Of a stretch of DNA of 64,000 nt, positions 9,294 to 17,776 are shown one piece after another. The notes below the pieces were generated by a model that was not told the origin of the DNA, ran no database searches, and saw only the letters and a list, made by a program, of their open reading frames with translations. The translations under genes were made by a program, and so were the position numbers. The DNA is taken from positions 62,878 through 126,877 of the forward strand of contig NZ_NBYX01000012.1 of assembly GCF_002099195.1 (NCBI RefSeq). The letters run 5' to 3'. The DNA is from Burkholderia puraquae (GTDB lineage Bacteria > Pseudomonadota > Gammaproteobacteria > Burkholderiales > Burkholderiaceae). Each line of letters starts with the position of its first letter. The first letter of the stretch is position 1.

Positions 9294-9379
9294 GGCGGTG
9301 AGGGCAGGTGGACGGACGAGCCGCCACGATAGCGCAACGCGGTGACGGCGGGGAGGCTGCGCGATGGTCGCGCCGGGGC

Positions 9380-10087
9380 TCAGCGCGCGCCGTCGGGCAA
9401 CCCGCTCGCATGCCGCAGCGCGTCGATGTCGACGAGCTCGATCTCGCCGACGTGCAGCCGTACGACGCCGTCGGCCTGCAGCGCCTTCAGCAACTGGTTG
9501 GTGGTCTGCCGCGTGAGCGACAGCATGGCCGCGAGCTTTTCCTGCGACAGCCGGATGCGGGTGCGGCCGGCGCTGATCCCGCCGTAGCCGTCGGCGATCA
9601 TCAGCAGGCGGGCAGCGAGCCGCTGCGCGGCCGGCATCACGCTCATCGATTCGACGGTCAGGAAGCTCAGGCGCAGCTTCTGCGCCATCAGCAGCGCGAA
9701 TTGCCGCCAGTATTGCGGCGTCGCGTCGAGGATCACGAGCAGCGCGGCCTGCGGGATGTGCAGCAGCAGCGCGTCGTCGAGTGCGATCGCATCGTGTGTG
9801 CGCGGCTGGCCGTCGAATAGCGCGATTTCACCGAACCAGGTGACAGGCTCGGCCACCGTCAGCAGCGCTTCCTTGCCCTGCGCGTCGACCGCACCTATCG
9901 TGAGTGAACCGGTCAGTACCGCGTACAGCCCGCACGGCGGGTCGCCGCGCCGGAACAGCGCATGGCCGGCCGGCAGCCGGCGCAGCGCCGCGTGGGCGAG
10001 CAGGTCCGCGCGCAACGCGGGCGGCAGTGCGGCGAACCACGGGTTCGCTTCGATCTGCGGCAGGTACGGGGCGAGCGAGGAGGGCAT
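9380..10087 (-). CDS. Crp/Fnr family transcriptional regulator
   Basis: 235 residues. An N-terminal cyclic-nucleotide-binding-like beta roll (about 20-120) contains GEIALFDGQPRTHD at 86-99. A long dimer helix (about 125-150) leads to a winged helix with the recognition segment LSQEKLAAMLSLTRQTTNQLLK at about 180-201 (only part quoted here is diagnostic). No N-terminal cysteine cluster is seen, so it is not an Fe-S Fnr. The cAMP-contact pattern of true CRP is only partly kept, so the ligand is unknown. The ATG at 10087 gives normal length. It lies upstream of chrA in the same direction; a regulatory link is possible but unproven. Confidence 0.88.
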   Translation of the reverse strand: MPSSLAPYLPQIEANPWFAALPPALRADLLAHAALRRLPAGHALFRRGDPPCGLYAVLTGSLTIGAVDAQGKEALLTVAEPVTWFGEIALFDGQPRTHDAIALDDALLLHIPQAALLVILDATPQYWRQFALLMAQKLRLSFLTVESMSVMPAAQRLAARLLMIADGYGGISAGRTRIRLSQEKLAAMLSLTRQTTNQLLKALQADGVVRLHVGEIELVDIDALRHASGLPDGAR

Positions 10088-10168
10088 GGGCACGCGATGT
10101 CGGGTAGTTGACAGAGGTTCTCGGGCGTGACGCGCATCATAGCGCTCAACCACCGACCAGGAGACGCG

Positions 10169-10693
10169 ATGAAGACGCTCGAAGACCATCTTTCCCAGTA
10201 TGCGGCCTACCACCGCGACGCGCGCAACATCGCGACGCATCTGGTCGGGATCCCGATGATCGTATTCGCGGTCGAGGTGCTGCTGTCGCGGCCGGCGCTC
10301 GGGATGCTGGCCGGCATTGCGCTGTCGCCGGCGCTGCTGCTGGCCGTCGCGTTCGCGCTGTTCTACCTGCGGCTCGACCTGCGGTTCGGGATCGTGATGA
10401 CCGCGCTGCTCGCACTGGGCCTGTGGGCCGCGCAAGCGCTGGCGTTGCTGCCGACCGCGCAATGGCTCGCGATCGGCATCGGCGCATTCGTCGTCGGCTG
10501 GATCGTCCAGTTCGTCGGGCACTGGTTCGAAGGGCGCAAGCCCGCATTCGTCGACGATCTGGTCGGGTTGATGATCGGGCCGCTGTTTGTCGTCGCCGAG
10601 GTCGCGTTCTTCGCGGGGCTGCGCGGCGACGTGCGCCGCGAAGTCGAGCGGCGGGCCGGTCCCGTGCACGGTGGCGCGCATTCGCATGTCTGA
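10169..10693 (+). CDS. DUF962 / Mpo1-like membrane protein
   Basis: 174 residues. The N-terminus has the family-typical HLSQYAAYHRDARNIATHLVGIP block, of which the His pair (YHRD and THLVG) is the important part. Four hydrophobic helices follow, then VGHWFEGRKPAF. Yeast Mpo1, a relative, is an iron-dependent dioxygenase that oxidises 2-hydroxy fatty acids in the membrane; the conserved histidines are compatible with this, but the bacterial role is not known. The ATG at 10169 follows AGGAG. The 3' end overlaps the next gene by 8 bp. Confidence 0.85.
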   Translation: MKTLEDHLSQYAAYHRDARNIATHLVGIPMIVFAVEVLLSRPALGMLAGIALSPALLLAVAFALFYLRLDLRFGIVMTALLALGLWAAQALALLPTAQWLAIGIGAFVVGWIVQFVGHWFEGRKPAFVDDLVGLMIGPLFVVAEVAFFAGLRGDVRREVERRAGPVHGGAHSHV

Positions 10694-11732
10694 AGCACCG
10701 GTCTGCGTGTTCGGCGCGGGCACAGTCGGCTGCTATCTCGGCGGACGGCTCGTGGCGGCCGGCGCGAATGTGACGCTCGTCGGCCGCGCACGGATCGGCG
10801 ACGCAATTCATCGGTACGGGCTGACGCTGACCGACCAGAGCGGCTATCGCGCGACGCTCGCCCCGGCCGATGTCGTATTCACGATCGATCCGGCGGCTGC
10901 GGCGGCCGCGCGGCTCGTGCTCGTGGCGGTGAAATCGGTCGCGACGCATGACGCCGCGGCGCAGCTCGCCGGCGTGCTGCGGCCCGGTACGGTCGTGATC
11001 AGCTTCCAGAACGGCCTGCACAACGCCGACGTGTTGCGCGAGGCGCTGCCGCAGGCGACCGTGCTGGCCGGCATGGTGCCGTTCAACGTGATCGAGCGCG
11101 GGCCCGGTGCGTTTCACCAGGGCTCGGCCGGCGCGCTGGCGGCCGACGCGTCCCCCGCGCTGCAGCCGTTCGCCGGCGCATTCGCGCGCGCCGGGCTGCC
11201 GCTCGCGCTGCATCGCGACATGCGGGCCGTGCAATGGGCGAAGCTGCTGCTCAACCTGAACAACGCGGTCAACGCGCTCGCGAACCTGGCGCTGCGCGAC
11301 GAACTCGCGCAACGTGCGTACCGGCGCTGCGTCGCGCTTGCGCAGCGCGAAGCGCTGCACTGGCTGGCGCTGGCCGCGATCCGGCCCGCGCGGTTGACGC
11401 CGTTGCCGGCCGCGTGGATCCCGGCCGTACTCGACTTGCCCGATGCCGCGTTCCGCGTGCTCGGCGGCCGGATGCTCGCGATCGACCCGCTCGCGCGTTC
11501 GTCGATGTCCGACGATCTCGCGGCGCAGCGTGCGACGGAAGTCGAGTGGATCAACGGCGAGGTCGTGCGGCTGGCCGCGCACTTCGGCGCGCAGGCGCCC
11601 GTCAATGCGCGACTGTGCGCGCTCGTGCACGACGCGGAACGCGCGGCGGCGCGCCCGGCGTGGCGCGGCGATGCGCTGTGGGCCGAGCTGAGCGCGCAGT
11701 TGTCGCGCGCGGGCGACGTGCGGGCCGCATAG
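10686..11732 (+). CDS. 2-dehydropantoate 2-reductase family protein (PanE/ApbA-like)
   Basis: 348 residues, slightly longer than typical PanE. The NADPH-binding motif FGAGTVGCYLGG lies near the N-terminus. The conserved lysine of the family appears in QWAKLLLNLNNAVNAL, and the acidic substrate residue in EVEWINGEV. Family enzymes reduce ketopantoate to pantoate in pantothenate and CoA synthesis, though many paralogues use other 2-keto acids. Here there are no other pan genes, so the exact substrate is open. The start lies inside the 3' end of the DUF962 gene, implying coupled translation. Confidence 0.85.
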   Translation: MSEAPVCVFGAGTVGCYLGGRLVAAGANVTLVGRARIGDAIHRYGLTLTDQSGYRATLAPADVVFTIDPAAAAAARLVLVAVKSVATHDAAAQLAGVLRPGTVVISFQNGLHNADVLREALPQATVLAGMVPFNVIERGPGAFHQGSAGALAADASPALQPFAGAFARAGLPLALHRDMRAVQWAKLLLNLNNAVNALANLALRDELAQRAYRRCVALAQREALHWLALAAIRPARLTPLPAAWIPAVLDLPDAAFRVLGGRMLAIDPLARSSMSDDLAAQRATEVEWINGEVVRLAAHFGAQAPVNARLCALVHDAERAAARPAWRGDALWAELSAQLSRAGDVRAA

Positions 11733-11839
11733 GGGGGGGCGCAACCCGTCGCACAGAGTGAGCGTCCGTGATGCCGCACGGGGTGTGCAAGGGCTAAGAT
11801 GCGGGGTGCGTCATACGACGCCTCTGCGGAGCTGTCACC

Positions 11840-12442
11840 ATGGTGGATCGCCCGACTCTCGACGCCTACGACGCCCATGCCGCGCAATTCGCGCAGGACT
11901 GGCTCGACCAGGCTGCGCACGACGACATGTACGCGCTGCTGGAGCAGCATTTCTCGCCGGGGCCGACCGCGGACGTCGGCTGCGGAGCCGGGCGCGATAC
12001 GGCGTGGCTCGCGTCGCGCGGCTTCGACGTGCGCGGCTACGACGCGAGCGCCGCGCTGCTCGACGAGGCGCGGCGCCGCCATCCGGACCTGACCTTCGAA
12101 CTGGCCGCGCTGCCGATGTTGGCCGGCGTGCCGGCCGGCGCGTTTCGCAACGTGCTGTGCGAAACGGTCGTCATGCATCTCGAACAGGCGGACGCGGCGG
12201 CCGCCGCCACGCGGCTGGCCGAGCTCCTGATGCCGGGCGGCACGTTGTACCTGAGCTGGCGGGTGGCCGGAAACGGCGCGTTGCGCGACGAGCGCGGCCG
12301 CCTCTACACGCCGCTCGATTCGGCGCGGATGCGGGCGGCGCTCGGCGCGGGCACGCAGGTGATCGACGAGCACGAGGTCGTCAGCGCGTCGTCCGGCAAG
12401 CGCGTGCACCGGCTGATCGTGCGCAAGGCCGCCGCCGCGTGA
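11840..12442 (+). CDS. Class I SAM-dependent methyltransferase
   Basis: 200 residues, cytosolic. The SAM-binding motif I reads ADVGCGAGRDTAWLA, followed by the acidic motif II (VRGYDAS) and a motif IV-like segment (NVLCETVVMHLE). A late LYLSWRV strand also fits the fold. The substrate is not recognisable. A GGAG eight bases ahead supports the ATG at 11840. The 107-bp gap upstream holds no clear signal. It is convergent with the EAL-like gene, with no obvious terminator between them. Confidence 0.85.
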   Translation: MVDRPTLDAYDAHAAQFAQDWLDQAAHDDMYALLEQHFSPGPTADVGCGAGRDTAWLASRGFDVRGYDASAALLDEARRRHPDLTFELAALPMLAGVPAGAFRNVLCETVVMHLEQADAAAAATRLAELLMPGGTLYLSWRVAGNGALRDERGRLYTPLDSARMRAALGAGTQVIDEHEVVSASSGKRVHRLIVRKAAAA

Positions 12443-12461
12443 GCGCGGCGCCACGGCGCGC

Positions 12462-13736
12462 TCATTCGCGGTTGAGTGCCGCTTCCCAGTTGATGTCGAC
12501 GCAGAGCACCTGCATGCCGGTCGCGACCGGCGCGGCGATCGACGCGGTCACGCACAGGTGCGCCTCGTTGATCGACAGGTAGGGCGGTGTCAGGTGCACG
12601 CGGCCCGGTGCGCGCATCGCGTCGATGAAGTATGGGCGCCGTTCCCAGCTCGCGCCTTCGGAGTGCAGCAGCGGCCGGAAGCGCTTGGCGCGCTGCGATA
12701 CGCTGCCGCGTGCGAGCACGTTGTCGCCGATCTGGCGACCCGACGCGTCGAGCAGGAAGCAGCGCGCTGTCTCGGGCAGCCCGAGCACGACGGCTGCCGC
12801 GTCGGTGAGCGGCGCGCCCGCACCGAGCTTGCGGCTCGCTTCCTCGAGCGCCGCGACGTACGGTGCAAGCCGTTCCGCCTGCGTGCGCTCGCGTTCCGCG
12901 ACGCGCAGCCGCAACGCGGCCGACAGCGTATCCATGCAGCCTGCAGCGGCCTGCGGCTGCACCGGTTCGACGCTCGGCCCCGCGAAGTACTGGCCCTGCA
13001 CGAAATCGACGTCGCACTCCAGTGCGATCAGCGCGTCGCGCTCGGTCGCGAGCCCGCCCATCAGCACGAGCTGGCCGGATTCGTGCAGCAGCGACACGAG
13101 CCCCGGCAGCACGCGTTCGAGATGCGAGTGCTCGCTCGCCTGCGCGAGGATGCCGCGGTCGAGCGTGACGATGTCGGGATGCAGGTGCCACACGCGGTCG
13201 ATGTTCGAATGCTTCGCACCGAACCCGACGAGCGCGATCAGGAAGCCGGCCTTGCGCAGCCCGTCGACGATCGCCGCGTAGCGCGGCGTCTCGCCGCCCG
13301 CCTGCTCGGGCACCTCGAGCACCACGCGATGCGGCGGCAGCCCGAGCGCCTTCAGGTTCGCGAGCATGGCGTCGCTGTAGACGGTGTCCATCAGCGCGGC
13401 CGGATGCAGGCTCAGGAAGAGCCATTCGTCATGGCTGTCGAACGCGTGGAAGTTGCCGAGATGCAGCGATTCGGCGAGCCGGCCGAGCTCGAGCAGGTCG
13501 CCGCGCCGTGCCGCCTGCGTGAACACTTCGTGCGACGCCACCTGGCGGCTTTCCTCGTCGTGCGCACGCAGCGACGCGTGATAGCCGATCGCGCGGCGGT
13601 GCGACACCGAGAAAACGGGCTGGAACACGCTGAATACGGTGTAGCCGCCGTACAGCACGGTGCGCCGGTTCCCGTCGTCGCCGGCGACGGGGCGGGGCGG
13701 CTGAAAGCCGGGGGGATCGATTTCGATCATGCTCAT
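12462..13736 (-). CDS. Degenerate EAL-domain protein with C-terminal sensor-like domain
   Basis: 424 residues. Residues 33-260 follow the fold of c-di-GMP phosphodiesterases (FQPVF, LFLSLHP, RVVLEVPE, DIVTLDRGIL, FVQGQYFAGP). The key positions have changed: the EAL triplet is His53-Ala-Ser, the DDFG metal motif is Val170-Gly-Phe-Gly, and the lysine after the barrel strand is Thr191. It is therefore probably inactive as an enzyme and may bind c-di-GMP or protein partners. Residues 290-420 look like the Cache/PAS-like domain found behind the EAL domain in YkuI. No signal peptide, so cytosolic. The gene is transcribed alone. Confidence 0.83.
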   Translation of the reverse strand: MSMIEIDPPGFQPPRPVAGDDGNRRTVLYGGYTVFSVFQPVFSVSHRRAIGYHASLRAHDEESRQVASHEVFTQAARRGDLLELGRLAESLHLGNFHAFDSHDEWLFLSLHPAALMDTVYSDAMLANLKALGLPPHRVVLEVPEQAGGETPRYAAIVDGLRKAGFLIALVGFGAKHSNIDRVWHLHPDIVTLDRGILAQASEHSHLERVLPGLVSLLHESGQLVLMGGLATERDALIALECDVDFVQGQYFAGPSVEPVQPQAAAGCMDTLSAALRLRVAERERTQAERLAPYVAALEEASRKLGAGAPLTDAAAVVLGLPETARCFLLDASGRQIGDNVLARGSVSQRAKRFRPLLHSEGASWERRPYFIDAMRAPGRVHLTPPYLSINEAHLCVTASIAAPVATGMQVLCVDINWEAALNRE

Positions 13737-13915
13737 GATGTCGGCCGAAGGAAGACTGCCAGTTTACCTAGAGAATAGGCGAGCAAGAAGCGTGCACGGC
13801 ATCGTACCCCGTGCGGCGGCGCGTCGCGGTCGAGCCGCCGGGCATCGCAGCCGCATCGCAGGGCCGCGCTGCACCGCAATGGTGCGCACCGACCCGGTTC
13901 GGCGCGCGCCGCGCG

Positions 13916-15385
13916 TCACGCGCGCTCGGACGGGTCGGTCTTGCGCGCGGTGCTGCGGATCTCGGGCGCGAGCTGCGCGAAGATCCACGCGGATGCGGCC
14001 GTGATGATTCCGACGCAGATGAATGTTGCATGGAACGCCGGCAGCGTGTTGCTCGGCGTCACGGTGCGCAGCATGCCCGTAAACGTCGCGAGCAGCGCGC
14101 CCGCGACCGTGACGCCGAGGCTCATCGACAGCATCTGCACGAGCGAGAACAGGCTGTTGCCGCTGCTCGCGCCGCCCGTGCCGAGATCCTTCAGCGTCAG
14201 CGTGTTCATCGCGGTGAACTGCATCGAGTTGAAGCCGCCGAACAGCGCGAGATGCACGACCTTCACCCAGACGGGCACCGTGTCGCGCATCAGTGCGAAG
14301 CTCGCCATCATCACGCCGACCATGATGGTGTTCGCGAGCAGCACCTTGCGATAGCCGTGCCGCGTGATCAGGCGCGTGATGATCCGCTTCGAGAACATCC
14401 CGGCCGCCGCCACCGGCAGCATCATCAGCCCGGCCTCGAATGCCGAGTAGCCGAGGCTCACCTGCAGCAGCAGCGGGATCAGGTACGGCATCGCGCCGCT
14501 GCCGATCCGCGCGAACAGGTTGCCGAGCAGCCCGACGCTGAACGTATGGATCCGGAACAGCTCCAGCGAGAAGATCGGTTGCGGCGCGCGCACCGCATAC
14601 AGCCCGTACGCGACGAAGCACGCGAGGCTCAGGATCAGCAGCACGAGCACGGCCGCGTGCTGCATCCCGAGATCGGCGAGCCCGTCGAGCGACAGCGAGA
14701 TCGCGACCATGCCGATCGTCAGCAGCAGATAGCCCTTCAGGTCGAAGCGGCCGACCGCCGGGTTGCGCGAATCGGGCATCGAATAGAAGGTCGCGACGCA
14801 GCCTGCGACGCCGACCGGCACGTTGATCAGGAAGATCCAGTGCCACGACGCGATCTTCACGAGCCAGCCGCCGAGCGTGGGCCCGATCAGCGGGCCGATC
14901 AGGCCGGGAATCGCGACGAACGACAGCGCGGGCAGGTAGCGTTCGGCCGGGAACGTGCGCAGTACCGCGAGTCGCCCGACCGGCAGCAGCATCGCGCCCC
15001 CGACCCCCTGCACGACGCGGAACGCGACGAGCTGCGTCAGCGTATGCGCGTTCGCGCACAGCAGCGAGCCGAGCGAGAACACCAGGATCGCGCTGAAGAA
15101 CACGCGCCGCGTGCCGAACGTATCGGCGAGCCAGCCCGACACGGGGATCATCACCGCCATCGTCAGCGAGTACGCGATCACGACCGACTGCATGCGCAGC
15201 GGCGACTCGCCGAGGCTCGCAGCCATCGACGGCAGCGCCGTGTTCACGATCGTCGAATCGAGGGTCTGCATGAAGAAGCCCGTCGCAACGAGCCAGAGCA
15301 TCACGGTGAGGTTCTTTTCGCCGGGAGCGGCGGCAGGCGGGCGCTGGAACATGAGGGCAGGGTGGTGGCGCGGGACAGCCGACAT
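13916..15385 (-). CDS. MFS drug efflux transporter, DHA2 (14-helix) family
   Basis: 489 residues from the chosen ATG, with about fourteen hydrophobic segments. Family signatures include QTLDSTIVNTALPSMA in the first helix, GWLADTFGTRRVF (loop 2-3 motif A) and the FRVVQGVGGAMLLPVGR motif, which marks proton antiporters of the EmrB/MdtD type. It should export hydrophobic compounds through the inner membrane; no EmrA-like adaptor is present, so it may work alone. Start uncertain: ATGs at 15400, 15385 and 15352 are all possible and none has a strong ribosome site. It is divergent from the DUF2917 gene. Confidence 0.88.
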   Translation of the reverse strand: MSAVPRHHPALMFQRPPAAAPGEKNLTVMLWLVATGFFMQTLDSTIVNTALPSMAASLGESPLRMQSVVIAYSLTMAVMIPVSGWLADTFGTRRVFFSAILVFSLGSLLCANAHTLTQLVAFRVVQGVGGAMLLPVGRLAVLRTFPAERYLPALSFVAIPGLIGPLIGPTLGGWLVKIASWHWIFLINVPVGVAGCVATFYSMPDSRNPAVGRFDLKGYLLLTIGMVAISLSLDGLADLGMQHAAVLVLLILSLACFVAYGLYAVRAPQPIFSLELFRIHTFSVGLLGNLFARIGSGAMPYLIPLLLQVSLGYSAFEAGLMMLPVAAAGMFSKRIITRLITRHGYRKVLLANTIMVGVMMASFALMRDTVPVWVKVVHLALFGGFNSMQFTAMNTLTLKDLGTGGASSGNSLFSLVQMLSMSLGVTVAGALLATFTGMLRTVTPSNTLPAFHATFICVGIITAASAWIFAQLAPEIRSTARKTDPSERA

Positions 15386-15570
15386 TGTAGGGAAAGCCAT
15401 CGCTTCGTGCCGGTTCGGCGCAAGGACGGCGCAAAGTCCGGCCGGCGGATGCCCGTCCTCGTCGAGTGACCAGTACAGTTCAGTCGAAAGTGTCTGCAGC
15501 CGTATCTGTCCGTGTGCTGTCACTGTCCGGAATACTGGTGCCATCGGACCCGTGCGACCAGGAGGCTGCC

Positions 15571-15894
15571 ATGCGCGAACTGCGACTTTACGTGATCGAT
15601 GGCGACGAGCCCGCCGGACGGTGGCGGATCGTCGATCGCACCGCGCTGGAGGTGGCCGACGGCGAGGTCTGGGTGACGATCGAGGGCCGGCCCGACGATC
15701 ACTGGCTCGGCGCCGGCGATTCGCTGATGCTCATGCCCGGCATGCGCGTGTGGGTCAGTGCGGGGCCGCACGGCGCGGCGTTCGCGTTCGGTCCGCTCGA
15801 GGTGCCGGTCATGCGCGCCGCGCAGGCGTGGTGGCAGCCGCTCGTCGCCTGGCGCGAAGGCCGGCGTCACGCGCCCGCATCGCTGCCGACGTAG
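15571..15894 (+). CDS. DUF2917 domain protein
   Basis: 107 residues, cytosolic, mostly beta strands. The pattern (WVTIEGRPDDHWLGAGDSL, then MPGMRVWV) matches the small DUF2917 family common in Burkholderia, with a cupin-like look. Function unknown. The start is fixed by AGGAGG at 15559-15564, seven bases before the ATG. The upstream region at 15469-15545 contains several CAGT/ACTG and CTGT words that could be an operator. Relatives often lie beside a transcriptional regulator, but none is present here. Confidence 0.78.
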   Translation: MRELRLYVIDGDEPAGRWRIVDRTALEVADGEVWVTIEGRPDDHWLGAGDSLMLMPGMRVWVSAGPHGAAFAFGPLEVPVMRAAQAWWQPLVAWREGRRHAPASLPT

Positions 15895-16356
15895 CACGCC
15901 CGGGCTGGATCGGCTTTCTGTCCGCAGATTGTTCGAGCGCGTGCGCGATCCGGCCTGCCGGGCGGCCTGCGGCAATCTGCGTGATCGGCGAGCCAGACTT
16001 CGGCACGCCCTGGCCGAGCGAACGTTCGGCGCCGCCGCGCGAGCGTTCGTGTCGGCACGGCGGCGCGCGAGCAGCCGCACTGCGTCCGCGTGGTTGAGCG
16101 GTGCCTGGTATCGTCTTCCGGCAACGAGCGCAGCAGGCCGCGGTTCGCGCGTGCATGGAACGGGCTCACGCCAGCACCGGGGATGCCGGTGGCTTCCTGC
16201 GCGCCGGGACATGTCATCCGGGCCGCTGCTGCCGGGGGCGTAGGAAACATGTTCGCGCTGCGACCATGCGTGTTGTGCTGATTCGCGCAATCAGGATTGC
16301 TTGCGGCTGTCGCGAATTCTAGACTCGATCTTGTCTCCCCCGCCGTCCATCCCGCC
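15895..16356. other. Gene-free stretch between DUF2917 and CoA-transferase genes
   Basis: 462 bp. No open frame has a ribosome site or recognisable protein sequence on either strand, and no hairpin with a T-run is evident. It may hold a decayed gene or only the promoter of the following gene. Confidence 0.5.
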
Positions 16357-17748
16357 ATGACACCCGAACTCGCGTTGACGCATCTGTGGCGGCTCGCACA
16401 CGGCGCCCCCGACGCGCTGGCCCGCACGACCGTGACGGGGCAGGACCCGACGCTGCCGTCGACCTTCCGGGTCGGCACGCTGGCTGCGGCGACGATCGCG
16501 GCAGCCGGGCTCGCGGCGGCCGAATGCCACCGGCTTCGTACCGGCGTCGCGCAATTGGTCGAGGTATCGGTGCGCGACGCGCTCGTCGCGTTCCGCAGCG
16601 AACGCTACCTGCGCGTGGACGACGGCCCGCCGCCGGAGTTGCGCCATCCGGTGACGGGCTTCTTCGAGACGGGCGACGGGCGCTGGATCCAGTTGCACGC
16701 GAACTTCCCGCATCACCTGCACGGGATTCTCGACGTGCTCGGCTGCGGCGCGCAGCGGGACGATGTCGCCGCGGCGATCCGCACGCGGGAGGGCACGGCA
16801 CTCGATACCGCGCTGGCCGAGGCCGGCCTGTGCGCTGCATTGATCAGAACACCTGACGAGTGGGCGTCACACGAGCAGGCGTGCGCGATCGCGTCGCTGC
16901 CGCTGTTCGAGATCGAGCGGATCGGCGACGCGCCGGTGGAGCCGATCGGCCGCGGCGAAGCCGGCCAGCCGCTCGCAGGGGTGCGCGTGCTCGATATCAC
17001 GCGCATCATCGCGGGGCCGGTCGCGGGCCGCACGCTGGCGTCGCACGGCGCGCAGACGCTGCTCGTCAACGGCCCGCATCTGCCGAACATTGCGCCGCTC
17101 GTGATCGACAACGGGCGTGGCAAGCGTTCGACGTGGATCGACCTGCGCGACGCGGCCGGCGTCGATACGCTGTACGCGCTCGCACGCGACGCGGATGTGT
17201 TCCTGCAGTCGTACCGGCCCGGCGCGCTTGCCGCGCGCGGCTTCGGGCCGCAGGCGCTGGCGGCGCGCCGGCCCGGCATCGTGTACGTGTCGATATCCGC
17301 GTACGGGCACGCGGGGCCGTGGGCGCAGCGGCGCGGCTTCGACAGCCTCGTGCAATCGGCGAGCGGGATCGCGTGGCAGGAGCAGCGGGCCGCGCACGCG
17401 GACGGGCCACGCCACCTGCCGTGCCAGGCGCTCGATCATGCAACGGGTTATCTCGCGGCGTTCGGCGCGATGATCGCGCTGGCACGCCGGACCCGCGAAG
17501 GGGGAAGCTGGCACGTGCGGTTGTCGCTCGCGCAGACGGGGCGCTGGCTGCAGTCGTTCGGCATCGTGCCGGACGGCTTGCTGGCGCCCGATTTCGCGCG
17601 CACCGACGTAAGCGACCGGATCGAGCGCATCGTGTCGCCGTTCGGCATGCTCGACGTGGTGCGGCCGGCCGAGCGGCTGTCGGCCACACCGCCGTCGCTT
17701 GCGCGCCCGCCCGTGCCGCTCGGCACCGACGACGCGCGCTGGCTGTGA
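16357..17748 (+). CDS. Family III CoA-transferase (CaiB/BaiF-like) with permuted domain order
   Basis: 463 residues. Family III enzymes move CoA between carboxylic acids. The normal N-terminal block (LAGVRVLDITRIIAGPVAGR) begins only at residue 206, continues through VFLQSYRPGAL and VYVSISAYGHAGPW, and reaches the presumed catalytic Asp360 (ALDHATGYLAAFGAM). Residues 40-195 instead resemble the family's C-terminal half (VEVSVRDALVAFRSERYL, GFFETGDGRWIQLHANF, AGLCAALIRTPDEW). The segment around 40-75 resembles the one around 363-395. No partner gene is adjacent and the substrate is unknown. The ATG at 16357 has no clear ribosome site; an in-frame start at 16297 is possible. Confidence 0.83.
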   Translation: MTPELALTHLWRLAHGAPDALARTTVTGQDPTLPSTFRVGTLAAATIAAAGLAAAECHRLRTGVAQLVEVSVRDALVAFRSERYLRVDDGPPPELRHPVTGFFETGDGRWIQLHANFPHHLHGILDVLGCGAQRDDVAAAIRTREGTALDTALAEAGLCAALIRTPDEWASHEQACAIASLPLFEIERIGDAPVEPIGRGEAGQPLAGVRVLDITRIIAGPVAGRTLASHGAQTLLVNGPHLPNIAPLVIDNGRGKRSTWIDLRDAAGVDTLYALARDADVFLQSYRPGALAARGFGPQALAARRPGIVYVSISAYGHAGPWAQRRGFDSLVQSASGIAWQEQRAAHADGPRHLPCQALDHATGYLAAFGAMIALARRTREGGSWHVRLSLAQTGRWLQSFGIVPDGLLAPDFARTDVSDRIERIVSPFGMLDVVRPAERLSATPPSLARPPVPLGTDDARWL

Positions 17749-17776
17749 ACGCCGGCGGCGCGGCTGGCGGCTGGCG

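Noticed and set aside
15867..16478. Minus-strand frames in the 15.9-16.4 kb gap, considered as a decayed LysR-type regulator
   Set aside because: No helix-turn-helix or effector-domain segment could be recognised in any frame.
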